Shown one piece after another: positions 1 to 7,053 of a stretch of 17,286 nt of DNA (position 1 is the first letter of the stretch; every line of letters begins with the position of its first letter). Both the position numbers and the translations under genes were made by a program. The stretch comes from Bacilli bacterium (GTDB lineage Bacteria > Bacillota_I > Bacilli_A > RFN20 > CAG-826): positions 1 to 17,286 of the forward strand of contig JAEDNC010000006.1 in assembly GCA_016302705.1 (NCBI GenBank), in the 5' to 3' direction. The notes below the pieces were generated by a model. The model did no database searches and was not told the DNA's origin. It was given only the letters and a program-made list of their open reading frames with translations.

Positions 1-403
1 GGACTTGTTCTTTAATTTGGTCTTTAATCGTGCTTCTCATAATTGATTTAACTGAATGTTCAGTTATTAGGTCAATTGGTTCATGTAATGTTGAAACAAT
101 GTCATTAACGCTTTTATTGATAAGACATTCGTTGATTCGTTCTTTGCTTCCTCCCATAATGGCTTTAACATCATCCATATTTAAAGAGAATTGGACACCT
201 ACATGAATTGAATCAGTTCCTAATAAAGAAACGATATCAATATCTTCTGTATATGTCGTATTTGGAACGAATTCCGCAAACTCAGTAGTACTAATTGCGA
301 TATTTGAATTAAATGACATCATAGGTGGCATAAATAAAAAGGCAGATGCAACACCTGCTAGAGCCACAATAACCAAATTAAAAATTCTTAATATAGTTTT
401 CAT
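1..403 (-). CDS. N-terminal part of an unknown membrane-anchored/exported protein (truncated by window edge)
   Basis: An open frame reads from ATG at 403 off the left edge, giving 134 complete codons. The first ~30 residues are a hydrophobic segment after MKTILR (FNLVIVALAGVASAFLFMP), which looks like an uncleaved signal anchor or signal peptide with no lipobox cysteine. The rest is a soluble, mixed-charge region with no motif I recognise. A TAGGAG ribosome site lies 11 bases upstream of the ATG, and a TATAAT -10 box lies just beyond, which supports this start. It is transcribed divergently from the phosphatase gene. The function is unknown. The C-terminal part lies outside the window. Confidence 0.75.
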   Translation of the reverse strand, partial: MKTILRIFNLVIVALAGVASAFLFMPPMMSFNSNIAISTTEFAEFVPNTTYTEDIDIVSLLGTDSIHVGVQFSLNMDDVKAIMGGSKERINECLINKSVNDIVSTLHEPIDLITEHSVKSIMRSTIKDQIKEQV

Positions 404-425
404 ATGATCGTAAACTCCTAAATAA

Positions 426-454
426 ATTATACAAAAACTATCGCTTAATAATAA
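426..454 (-). promoter_or_regulatory. Promoter of the leftward partial gene
   Basis: On the minus strand a perfect TATAAT (431-426) lies 17 bases from a weak -35 box, TTATTA (454-449). This places the start of transcription just upstream of the TAGGAG ribosome site of the gene starting at 403. Confidence 0.5.
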
Positions 455-458
455 ATAA

Positions 459-487
459 TTTAAAGTTATTTATTGAAATGATATAGA
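459..487 (+). promoter_or_regulatory. Promoter of the tyrosine phosphatase gene
   Basis: TTTAAA (459-464) is followed after 17 bases by TATAGA (482-487), preceded by the extended -10 element TG at 479-480. Transcription would begin around 494-499, almost on the ATG, leaving little or no leader. Confidence 0.45.
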
Positions 488-498
488 ATAGTGGAGAT

Positions 499-936
499 AT
501 GAACATTATTTTTATTTGTCACGGTAATATATGTCGCTCCCCAGTAGGGGCTATCCTTTTAAATAAAATACTTAAAGAAAAAGGAATCACCAAAGTGACT
601 GTAGTTTCTCGCGCGACTTCTCTAGAAGAAATTGGAAATGATATTTATCCTCCGATGAAAAGAGTGCTTCTTTCTAAAGGGGTTAGTTTTGATAGACATT
701 ATGCGAGTAGAATTACTAAAGAAGAATTTGATGCCGCTGATTATATATTCTATATGGATATGAATAATCTTTATTATTTAGAAAGACTATTTGGTCCATC
801 TAAAAAATATCATCTTATTTCTGAATATTCAGATAATAAAGAAGTAGAAGATCCTTGGTACACAGATAGATTTGAATATGTCTATTCTCTTATAGAGAAA
901 TATGTTCAAGAGATATACAAAAACGTGGTCGAGTGA
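499..936 (+). CDS. Low-molecular-weight protein tyrosine phosphatase
   Basis: This is a cytoplasmic phosphatase that hydrolyses phosphotyrosine, or possibly phosphoarginine as in some Firmicutes relatives. The P-loop CX5R-S sits at the very N-terminus (Cys7-His-Gly-Asn-Ile-Cys-Arg13-Ser14), as in the family. The general-acid Asp is in the D-P loop near residue 118 (VEDPWY). The length, 145 aa, is normal. The start is fixed by the P-loop needing to lie about six residues from Met1. The only Shine-Dalgarno-like bases (GGAG, 493-496) are two bases from the ATG, which is too close for ordinary use, so translation may be leaderless. It ends with TGA inside the loop of a terminator hairpin, which is also evidence for the standard genetic code. 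Substrates cannot be told from sequence, and no kinase is nearby. Confidence 0.93.
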   Translation: MNIIFICHGNICRSPVGAILLNKILKEKGITKVTVVSRATSLEEIGNDIYPPMKRVLLSKGVSFDRHYASRITKEEFDAADYIFYMDMNNLYYLERLFGPSKKYHLISEYSDNKEVEDPWYTDRFEYVYSLIEKYVQEIYKNVVE

Positions 937-950
937 ACCACGTTTTTATT
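919..950. terminator. Bidirectional terminator between phosphatase and mscL
   Basis: A perfect 11-bp stem pairs 919-929 (AAAAACGTGGT) with 937-947. The loop is 7 nt and contains the phosphatase stop codon. T-rich tails follow in both directions, so it can serve both convergent genes. Confidence 0.88.
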
Positions 951-968
951 TTAATAATTTGATATAGA

Positions 969-1424
969 TTATTCAGCTTTTGATTCTTCAGCTTCTTCTT
1001 TTTTGACTGTCTTTATAATTTTCTCTTTTGCTTCAATGCCTTTTTGATGGACAGCGTTAATAGTCTTAACGATAAGGAAGAGAATAATAGCCACTAATAA
1101 GAAGTTAATGATTGCAGAGATGAATGTACCCCAATCAATGTAATTGGTTTTTACCCAATCGACAACTTTTTCACCAAGGTCGTTAACTGTGTAGATTGGA
1201 TTACCTAAAATTGTTCTAGCAGCTTCTAAGCTTGCATCTCCCATAATTAAACCAATGAGAAAATTGATGATTGGTTGGAGAATACCACTTGTTAACGCTG
1301 TTACAATAGCGGTGAAAGCGCCACCAATGATGACACCAACAGCCATGTCGATAACGTTACCACGTGTGATGAATTGTTTGAACTCAGCAATAAACCCCTT
1401 TTTATTTGGATCTTTTTTGGACAT
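969..1424 (-). CDS. mscL: Large-conductance mechanosensitive channel MscL
   Basis: This is a membrane channel that opens under high membrane tension to release solutes during osmotic downshock; it forms a homopentamer in the family. The N-terminal region carries the family signature around residues 11-50 (FKQFITRGNVIDMAVGV followed by IIGGAFTAIV). It shows an amphipathic N-helix, TM1 at about 24-58, a periplasmic-type loop at about 60-95, TM2 at about 99-122 and a charged Lys/Glu-rich cytoplasmic helix to residue 151. The length is slightly above the usual 120-140 aa because of the C-terminal tail. An AAAGGAAA ribosome site lies just upstream of the ATG. It is transcribed alone, convergent with the phosphatase gene and divergent from adenosine deaminase. 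Confidence 0.96.
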   Translation of the reverse strand: MSKKDPNKKGFIAEFKQFITRGNVIDMAVGVIIGGAFTAIVTALTSGILQPIINFLIGLIMGDASLEAARTILGNPIYTVNDLGEKVVDWVKTNYIDWGTFISAIINFLLVAIILFLIVKTINAVHQKGIEAKEKIIKTVKKEEAEESKAE

Positions 1425-1453
1425 ATATATGTTTCCTTTCTTTTTTTCTTTTT

Positions 1454-1482
1454 AAGTTTAATTCATGCACTTTATTTTTCAA
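1454..1482 (-). promoter_or_regulatory. Probable mscL promoter
   Basis: On the minus strand TTGAAA (1482-1477) lies 16 bases from TAAACT (1460-1455). The -35 is good and the -10 weak. It overlaps the region used by the opposing adenosine deaminase promoter, so the two could interfere. Confidence 0.4.
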
Positions 1483-1504
1483 ATACTTTTTTGTGTTGTA
1501 TACT
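1476..1504 (+). promoter_or_regulatory. Promoter of adenosine deaminase
   Basis: TTTTCA (1476-1481), 17 bases, then TATACT (1499-1504). The ACGGAG ribosome site follows at 1509-1514, about nine bases before the ATG at 1523. Confidence 0.5.
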
Positions 1505-1522
1505 TTTTACGGAGAAAAAAAT

Positions 1523-2527
1523 ATGATTGATTTACATTTGCATCTCGATGGTTCTTTATCGCTTGAAGATTTTAAGTTTTTAGCAGAGAGAAATGGAATT
1601 GATTTAGGAAAGGATTTTCCAAACAATGTCTATGTTCCTGAGGGCTGTAAAAGCTTAGAAGAATACTTAGAGAGATTTGACCTACCTTTATCATTATTAC
1701 AAGATGAAATGGCAATAGCCTATGTCACTAAAAGTTTAGTGAATAGACTTTATAAAGCAGGTTATATTTACGCGGAGATAAGATTTGCGCCTCAACTCCA
1801 TACAAGAAAAGGAATGAGTCAAGAAGACGCAGTTATTGCAGCTCTAGCAGGATTAAAAAGCGCTCTGAAAGATAAGAAAGATTTCGACGCCAATCTCATC
1901 CTTTGTTGTATGAGACAAGCAGACTATGAAACAAATATAGAGACCGTTAAACTAGCAAGAAAGTACAAAAATGACAAAGTCGTATGCCTTGATTTAGCGG
2001 GTCCAGAAGCTTTCCACACTGGAGATTTTTATAAGAAATTATTTGATGAAGCAGAACAAGAAAAAGTGAATATTATCATTCACGCTGGAGAAGCTTGTGG
2101 TAGTGAAGAAGTTATTAGAACAATTGACATTCTTCACGCTAAAAGAATTGGACACGGAGTTCATTTAGATCTAACTCGTGACAATATTAGAAAAGTTGTG
2201 GAGAAGAGAATCGCTTTTGAATTCTGTCCAACAAGCAACCTACAAACAACATCATTGCCAAACTATGAAGCTGTCCCAATATATGATTTTATTAAAAACG
2301 GAATTATCGTTACAGTTAACTCTGATAATATGACAGTGAGTAACACTGATGTCTTACAAGAATATCGTCACTTATTCAAAGTTTTCAAATTTACAAAATA
2401 TGAGGTTAGACATTTGTTGATGAATTCCTTAACGGCAGCCTTTATCTCTCAAGAAGAAAGATTTAAATTAACCGCGGTTCTCGATAAAAAGATTGATAAC
2501 TTCTATAACAAAATCATCGAGCAATAA
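1523..2527 (+). CDS. add: Adenosine deaminase
   Basis: This enzyme hydrolyses adenosine (and deoxyadenosine) to inosine and ammonia in purine salvage; it is cytoplasmic and zinc-dependent. The family landmarks appear in order. HLHLDGS at residues 5-11 gives two metal-binding His. HAGE at 187-190 gives the third His and the catalytic Glu. GHG at 210-212 gives the active-site His. EFCPTSN lies near 233-239. The metal Asp is in VNSDN at 266-269. The usual second Asp of the Asp-Asp pair is Asn here; I believe this variant also occurs in other Gram-positive enzymes. The start at 1523 is chosen because ACGGAG precedes it and the motif begins at residue 5. An in-frame ATG at 1406 would add 39 hydrophobic residues and run back through mscL. 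Length is 334 aa, normal for the family. Confidence 0.93.
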   Translation: MIDLHLHLDGSLSLEDFKFLAERNGIDLGKDFPNNVYVPEGCKSLEEYLERFDLPLSLLQDEMAIAYVTKSLVNRLYKAGYIYAEIRFAPQLHTRKGMSQEDAVIAALAGLKSALKDKKDFDANLILCCMRQADYETNIETVKLARKYKNDKVVCLDLAGPEAFHTGDFYKKLFDEAEQEKVNIIIHAGEACGSEEVIRTIDILHAKRIGHGVHLDLTRDNIRKVVEKRIAFEFCPTSNLQTTSLPNYEAVPIYDFIKNGIIVTVNSDNMTVSNTDVLQEYRHLFKVFKFTKYEVRHLLMNSLTAAFISQEERFKLTAVLDKKIDNFYNKIIEQ

Positions 2528-2553
2528 AAAACTGGCTTTGCCAGTTTTATTTT
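2528..2553. terminator. Bidirectional terminator between add and the thioredoxin-like lipoprotein gene
   Basis: A 9-bp stem pairs AAAACTGGC (2528-2536) with GCCAGTTTT (2540-2548), with a TTT loop. T-runs follow on both strands. The minus-strand stop codon of the next gene (2547-2549) lies within it. Confidence 0.88.
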
Positions 2554-3596
2554 ACATATTCATCAATGAATAGTTTTAAGATTGGATTATGTAGTTTTGA
2601 TTTAACTTCAGCCTTAAGGAAGTAACCATATCCTTCGTAATACGTATATTGGTTTTCGTTTAATTCCATTCCGTCTAAAACATATGTGGTTCCTGTCCCT
2701 TTTAGGAAGTTAAGTTTAGCAACTCTTTCAGAAGTGTAATAAGAATCTAAAACTTTTTTGTTGTTTTCTTCTCTTACTCCATCGTTAAGGACAACACACA
2801 TATCTTCCACTTTGCTTCCTTTACGATGTTGAAAGGCTGGAACAAATCCAGTTGACCATCCATAATCTGGATTATTTACTTCACTTAATCCATAAGTGTC
2901 TTTAATTGTTTGATATTCTTCAGTGCCACTATAGACATCTATATCAAAGATATAAAGTGGATTTTCTATAGTTGCAACAGTAGTGTTCCATTTGCTTAAT
3001 ACTTCTCTATTTGCGATTTGGCAATCTCCACATGTTTTTCTTGCGACGTAAAGATTAAACTCTTTATTTTCACTAATATATGTATCTAATGTGTTCTTTT
3101 CAACATATAACATTTTTGGGAGATAAGCATTTTCAAAGAAGTATTTTTCAAATTTAGATTCGCTGGTGAAAATCTCTGAATAAGCGTTATTTCCTCCATA
3201 GATTGCTTGTCTAATTAATTTTCCTTCTTTAAAGAATAAGAAATAAGGAGAATCGGCCTTTCCAACAAAGATTCCAAATCTCTCGCTTGCGTTCATGAGT
3301 TCGCGTACGTCTATGTGTGCGATATCTAAATTATATTTATAGTTAAAGTTCGCTAAAATTGGTTGAAAACCGGTCCAACAAGTACATCCGTCGTTAGAAA
3401 CCGCTAAAGCAAAAGTGCGGTGATCTTCTACTAATGCTTTTAACTCATCATAAGCAATTTGTTCTAGTTTAGTTTGCTTAACATTATGAACCTTTCCATA
3501 CTCTAAATAGACCTTAGAATTATCAACTGGAGGCTTACAGCCAGTAAGTCCAACTAAGGCTAATGGAAGTAGACAAATAAGTAAGTTTTTTTTCAT
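2547..3596 (-). CDS. Lipoprotein with two tandem thioredoxin-like domains
   Basis: The N-terminus is a lipoprotein signal peptide: MKKN, a hydrophobic stretch and LTGC with the lipidated Cys at residue 20, so the protein should be anchored outside the membrane. Two thioredoxin-fold modules can be read. The first has a cysteine pair C71-T-C73-W and a probable cis-Pro loop at SPYFLFFKEG (Pro117). The second has a classical CxxC, C189-G-D-C192, and a probable cis-Pro at FVPAFQHRKG (Pro253). The first pair is CxC rather than CxxC. A disulfide oxidoreductase or chaperone role for exported proteins is inferred; no partner such as DsbB or CcdA is visible. Length is 349 aa. A strong promoter (TTGACA, 17, TATACT) precedes it. 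The ribosome site is weak (AGAGAAAA). I do not recognise a named family. Confidence 0.8.
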   Translation of the reverse strand: MKKNLLICLLPLALVGLTGCKPPVDNSKVYLEYGKVHNVKQTKLEQIAYDELKALVEDHRTFALAVSNDGCTCWTGFQPILANFNYKYNLDIAHIDVRELMNASERFGIFVGKADSPYFLFFKEGKLIRQAIYGGNNAYSEIFTSESKFEKYFFENAYLPKMLYVEKNTLDTYISENKEFNLYVARKTCGDCQIANREVLSKWNTTVATIENPLYIFDIDVYSGTEEYQTIKDTYGLSEVNNPDYGWSTGFVPAFQHRKGSKVEDMCVVLNDGVREENNKKVLDSYYTSERVAKLNFLKGTGTTYVLDGMELNENQYTYYEGYGYFLKAEVKSKLHNPILKLFIDEYVK

Positions 3597-3620
3597 TCGA
3601 TTTTTCTCTAACTTTTAATA

Positions 3621-3649
3621 AGTATAATTCCTAGGAGTTTTTATGTCAA
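3621..3649 (-). promoter_or_regulatory. Strong promoter of the thioredoxin-like lipoprotein gene
   Basis: On the minus strand a perfect TTGACA (3649-3644) is separated by exactly 17 bases from TATACT (3626-3621). The predicted leader is short, about 18 nt. Confidence 0.75.
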
Positions 3650-3867
3650 AAAACACTGCAAAAAAATGCAAAAATTTTCAAAAAAGTTTTTTCGACAAAA
3701 AATGTGATTTAATCTATACATTGTTTCTTTAGAAAAACATCAAAAACTGGTTTTAAAAACACCCACAAAAAAATTTGTTTGTTTTTTGATATTTTTTCAT
3801 ATATATTTTTTCGCGAAATATTGAATAAATATTCTCACTAGTTTTATGAAAGGTTCGGGGATTTTAT
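3648..3867. promoter_or_regulatory. A-tract-rich divergent control region upstream of potABCD
   Basis: This stretch holds no gene. Runs of five to seven A occur at 3648-3653, 3660-3666, 3670-3674, 3680-3685 and 3697-3702, close to one helical turn apart, which should bend the DNA. Further on are T-rich tracts, AT-rich -10-like sequence (TATATT, 3802-3807), and a 10-bp perfect palindrome TTTCGCGAAA at 3809-3818. I cannot fix the pot promoter: TTGTTT (3775-3780) and TTGATA (3786-3791) are -35-like but spaced poorly from the TATATT. GGGGA (3857-3861) is the likely ribosome site for potA. Confidence 0.5.
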
Positions 3868-5397
3868 ATGGCGAATAAAAACTGTATTATCTCACTTCAA
3901 GGCGTCACTAAGTCATTCGATGGCAACACAGTCGTTGACGATATTAGCCTTGATATTACTAAGGGAGAATTTGTTACTCTCTTAGGACCATCAGGTTGTG
4001 GTAAAACTACAACGCTCCGTATGATTGCAGGCTTTGATACTCCAACCAGCGGACAAATTTTATTAAATGGTGAGGATATCACCCGTATTCCTCCACACAA
4101 AAGACCAATCAACACAGTCTTCCAACGTTATGCGTTATTCCCATACTTGGATGTATATGATAATGTCGCGTTTGGTCTCAAACTTAAAAAGATTCCTTAT
4201 GAAGTAACTAATAAAAAGGGTGAAGTTGTTACTAAGTACCGTCACTTTACACGTCAAGAGATTGATGAGAAAGTAATGCGTGCTCTTAAGATTATCGATT
4301 TAGAGGACCTTGAAAATAGAGACATCTCTACTTTATCAGGTGGTCAGCAACAACGTGTCGCGATTGCTCGCGCGATTGTTAACGAACCAGAGATTCTTCT
4401 TCTTGATGAACCTTTGGGTGCATTAGACCTCAAGATGAGAAAAGAAATGCAACTCGAACTCAAGGAAATGCATAAGAAACTCGGTATCACATTTATTTAT
4501 GTTACCCACGATCAAGAAGAAGCTCTTACTATGAGTGACACAATCGTTGTCATGAATGGTGGAATCATTCAACAAATGGGTAGCCCAATTGATATCTATA
4601 ACGAACCAGTTAACGCGTTCGTTGCTAACTTCATTGGAGAAAGCAATATTTATAACGCCACAATGGTCGGAAAACTCAAGGTTAAATTTCTTAACCACGT
4701 CTTTGATTGCATCGATGACTTCTCATTAAATGAGAAAGTTGAAGTTGTTGTCCGTCCAGAAGACGTCGAAATGACCAAAGTTGGTAAATCAGTTGACGAA
4801 GATAGACTCAAAGGTAAAATCGTCACCAAAATCTTTAAAGGCATTCACTATGAATATGTTTTGATGGTTGGCAAATCTGAAGTAGTTGCTCAATCAACAA
4901 AAGATTATGAATTAGATTCATTTGTCTATATTGATGTTGAACCAGAAAACATTCAAATCATGAAAAAGACAACAACCACAAATACTTATCCAGAAGCTTA
5001 TCTTGATAAGAATAATAAACTCATCATTAGCGACACTGAATTTGATGTTGATATTGCGCAACTTCTCAAAGGCAGCCACGTTGATGATTTACTCTACCTC
5101 ATCGGTCCAGATGGTAAGAAGTATGATTTAGATGACGCAGATGTTATCGCATCTATTGACTTCAACGCCATTGAAATCGTTGATGGTTATGATAATGGCA
5201 ACGCTAACGGTGTCGTTATCGAAACAATTTATAAAGGAGACCATTACTCAGTTTTAGTTAGAACTGCTGAAGAGGAAGATTTCATTATTGACACAGTCGA
5301 TACATGGAACGAAGGAGACCTTGTTTCTGTCAAGGTTGCACCTGAAAAGATTCACTTAACTTTGAAAGGTGATATCAGTAAGTATGAAGTCGAGTAA
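3868..5397 (+). CDS. potA: Spermidine/putrescine ABC transporter, ATP-binding subunit PotA (extended)
   Basis: This is the ATPase that powers polyamine import, acting as a dimer on the inner face of PotB/PotC. The ABC landmarks are complete: Walker A GPSGCGKTT at 40-48, Q-loop in VFQRYALFP at 84-92, signature LSGGQQQR at 156-163, Walker B ILLLDEP at 176-182 and H-loop His214. About 20 residues near 110-130 (PYEVTNKKGEVVTKY) look inserted before the helical domain. The protein is 509 aa, against about 370 for typical PotA. The excess is C-terminal. A TOBE-like regulatory module at about 265-365 appears to be repeated at about 380-500: both copies have a K-G-x-H-Y strand (324-328 and 456-460) and end in a similar VEPENIQIM / VAPEKIHLT strand. 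It is the first gene of a four-gene operon; its 3' end overlaps potB. Confidence 0.95.
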   Translation: MANKNCIISLQGVTKSFDGNTVVDDISLDITKGEFVTLLGPSGCGKTTTLRMIAGFDTPTSGQILLNGEDITRIPPHKRPINTVFQRYALFPYLDVYDNVAFGLKLKKIPYEVTNKKGEVVTKYRHFTRQEIDEKVMRALKIIDLEDLENRDISTLSGGQQQRVAIARAIVNEPEILLLDEPLGALDLKMRKEMQLELKEMHKKLGITFIYVTHDQEEALTMSDTIVVMNGGIIQQMGSPIDIYNEPVNAFVANFIGESNIYNATMVGKLKVKFLNHVFDCIDDFSLNEKVEVVVRPEDVEMTKVGKSVDEDRLKGKIVTKIFKGIHYEYVLMVGKSEVVAQSTKDYELDSFVYIDVEPENIQIMKKTTTTNTYPEAYLDKNNKLIISDTEFDVDIAQLLKGSHVDDLLYLIGPDGKKYDLDDADVIASIDFNAIEIVDGYDNGNANGVVIETIYKGDHYSVLVRTAEEEDFIIDTVDTWNEGDLVSVKVAPEKIHLTLKGDISKYEVE

Positions 5398-6223
5398 AGC
5401 AAAAAGATTTATTACATTACAAAGAAAATATCTTTGCATTCCTTACATCATCTTCCTTCTCTTGTTCATTATTGCTCCAATATTAATCATCGTCTTCTAT
5501 GCTTTCACATATGAAGTCGTTGATCCAGTTACCAATGTTGCTTCACTTCATTTAAGTGGACAAGCATTTCTTAACTTCTTCACTGATTGGAGCAAATTGA
5601 ATGTTCTAATTGTCTCTTTATTTATTGCATTAATTACAACATTACTTTGCTTACTAATTGGCTTCCCTCTTGCTTATTTCTTAGCAGATAAGAAAGTCAA
5701 TCGTAATGCAGTCCTTATTACATTATTTATCGCTCCGATGTGGATTAACTTCGTTTTAAGAACAGGTGCTACTCGTGACTTATTAACCTGGATGGGAATT
5801 AATGGTGGTACTCACCCATACCTTGCAACTATTATCGGTATGGTTCAAAACTACTTACCATTCGTTATTCTTCCTTTATACACAACCATGACTAAACTTG
5901 ATAAATCTCAAGTTGAAGCAGCGCGTGATTTAGGAGCTAATCCAGGACAAGTATTCTTCAAGAATATTATTCCTCAAGCAGTTCCAGGAATCGTTTCTGC
6001 TTGCTTAATGACATTCATGCCAACAATGTCATCATATGTTATCTCTGATACATTATCAGAAGGAAAAATTACCTTATTTGGTAATTACATCGAATTAGAG
6101 TTCACAAACAAAGCTTGGAATGATGGCTCGTTTATGGCTTTAGTGATGTTAGTGCTCATTGCAATTACAATGGTCATCTCACAAAGATTCTCTAAAGATG
6201 AGAAGGATGGTGGAGCATGGTAA
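5384..6223 (+). CDS. potB: Spermidine/putrescine ABC transporter permease PotB
   Basis: This is an inner-membrane permease of the polyamine importer. Six hydrophobic segments are visible (about 17-40, 73-100, 108-126, 147-168, 200-225 and 250-272). The EAA loop that docks to the ATPase reads EAARDLGANPG at 178-188, followed by FFKNIIPQAVPG. The ATG at 5384 is preferred: AAAGGTGA (5365-5372) sits about 11 bases before it and the protein then begins MKSSKAKRF before TM1. A GTG at 5369 would add five residues and overlaps that ribosome site. The gene overlaps potA by 14 bases and potC by 7, typical of translational coupling. The closest family is PotB/PotH rather than sugar-type permeases, judged from the operon and the EAA region. 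Confidence 0.93.
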   Translation: MKSSKAKRFITLQRKYLCIPYIIFLLLFIIAPILIIVFYAFTYEVVDPVTNVASLHLSGQAFLNFFTDWSKLNVLIVSLFIALITTLLCLLIGFPLAYFLADKKVNRNAVLITLFIAPMWINFVLRTGATRDLLTWMGINGGTHPYLATIIGMVQNYLPFVILPLYTTMTKLDKSQVEAARDLGANPGQVFFKNIIPQAVPGIVSACLMTFMPTMSSYVISDTLSEGKITLFGNYIELEFTNKAWNDGSFMALVMLVLIAITMVISQRFSKDEKDGGAW

Positions 6224-7053
6224 AGAAAATTTTTGGTCAATGCTACATTTGGCTCATCTTACTTTTAATGTATCTCCCAGTTCTTGTTTTAATTGCCTTC
6301 TCTTTCACTGAAGCAGTTAACGTTGGCGAATGGACTGGATTTACATGGAACTTATATCCTCGTTTATTCCAAAGCGAAGAAATCATGATTGCTTTAGGAA
6401 ACACAGTTTTAATCGCTGTTATTTCCGCTTTACTTGCAACTATCATTGGTTCTTTGGGTGCTATTGGAGCTTTCTATGCTAAAAAGAGAATGAGAAACGC
6501 TGTTGATTTAGCAACTCAAATCCCTGTCGTTAATGCTGAAATCGTTGTTGCCTTCTCTTTAACAGTTATGTTTGTCTTTATTGGTAACCTAGTGAATACT
6601 TATATATTCTCCTTCTGGACATTATTAATTGGACATATGTGCTTATCTGTCCCATTTGTCTACATCTCAGTTAAACCTAAATTACAACAAATGGATCCAA
6701 GTTTATATGAAGCTGCTTTAGATTTAGGCGCTTCTCCTAGTAAAGCACTAGCGAAAGTTATTATTCCTGAAATCATGCCAGGTGTCTTCTCTGGATTCTT
6801 ACTTGCAATTACTTTATCTTTAGATGATTTCATCGTTACCGCCTTTACTCGTGGTAGTGGACTTCTTTCCGGAGATAAAAAAATCGAAACATTATCAACT
6901 CTTGTACAAGCTAAGATTAAAAAAGGTCCAATTCCACCAGAATTAAGAGCCTTAACTACAATCTTATTTGTCATTGTTGTTATCGCAGTTATCGGTATTT
7001 CTATTTATAGACATAACCAAGCTAAAAAAGTCAGAGTTAGGAGGGGATTCTAA
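6217..7053 (+). CDS. potC: Spermidine/putrescine ABC transporter permease PotC
   Basis: This is the second permease of the PotABCD importer, pairing with PotB. About six membrane segments are visible, with the first at about 9-30. The EAA loop is YEAALDLGASPSKAL at 164-178, followed by IIPEIMPGVFSGFLLA. The signature stretch SLDDFIVTAFTRG, typical of PotC/PotI, follows. Length is 278 aa, normal. The ATG lies inside the end of potB (the two overlap by 7 bases), preceded by GGTGGAG. The end of potC overlaps potD's start as TAATG. The C-terminus is basic (KKVRVRRGF), consistent with a cytoplasmic end. Confidence 0.94.
   Translation: MVKKIFGQCYIWLILLLMYLPVLVLIAFSFTEAVNVGEWTGFTWNLYPRLFQSEEIMIALGNTVLIAVISALLATIIGSLGAIGAFYAKKRMRNAVDLATQIPVVNAEIVVAFSLTVMFVFIGNLVNTYIFSFWTLLIGHMCLSVPFVYISVKPKLQQMDPSLYEAALDLGASPSKALAKVIIPEIMPGVFSGFLLAITLSLDDFIVTAFTRGSGLLSGDKKIETLSTLVQAKIKKGPIPPELRALTTILFVIVVIAVIGISIYRHNQAKKVRVRRGF

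Noticed and set aside
1406..1522. Longer start for adenosine deaminase
   Set aside because: The extra 39 residues run through the mscL start and its promoter, and the family motif begins at residue 5 of the shorter protein preceded by ACGGAG.
4423..4844. Minus-strand open frames inside potA
   Set aside because: They lie wholly within a strongly conserved ABC ATPase gene, lack ribosome sites and show no protein-like motif.
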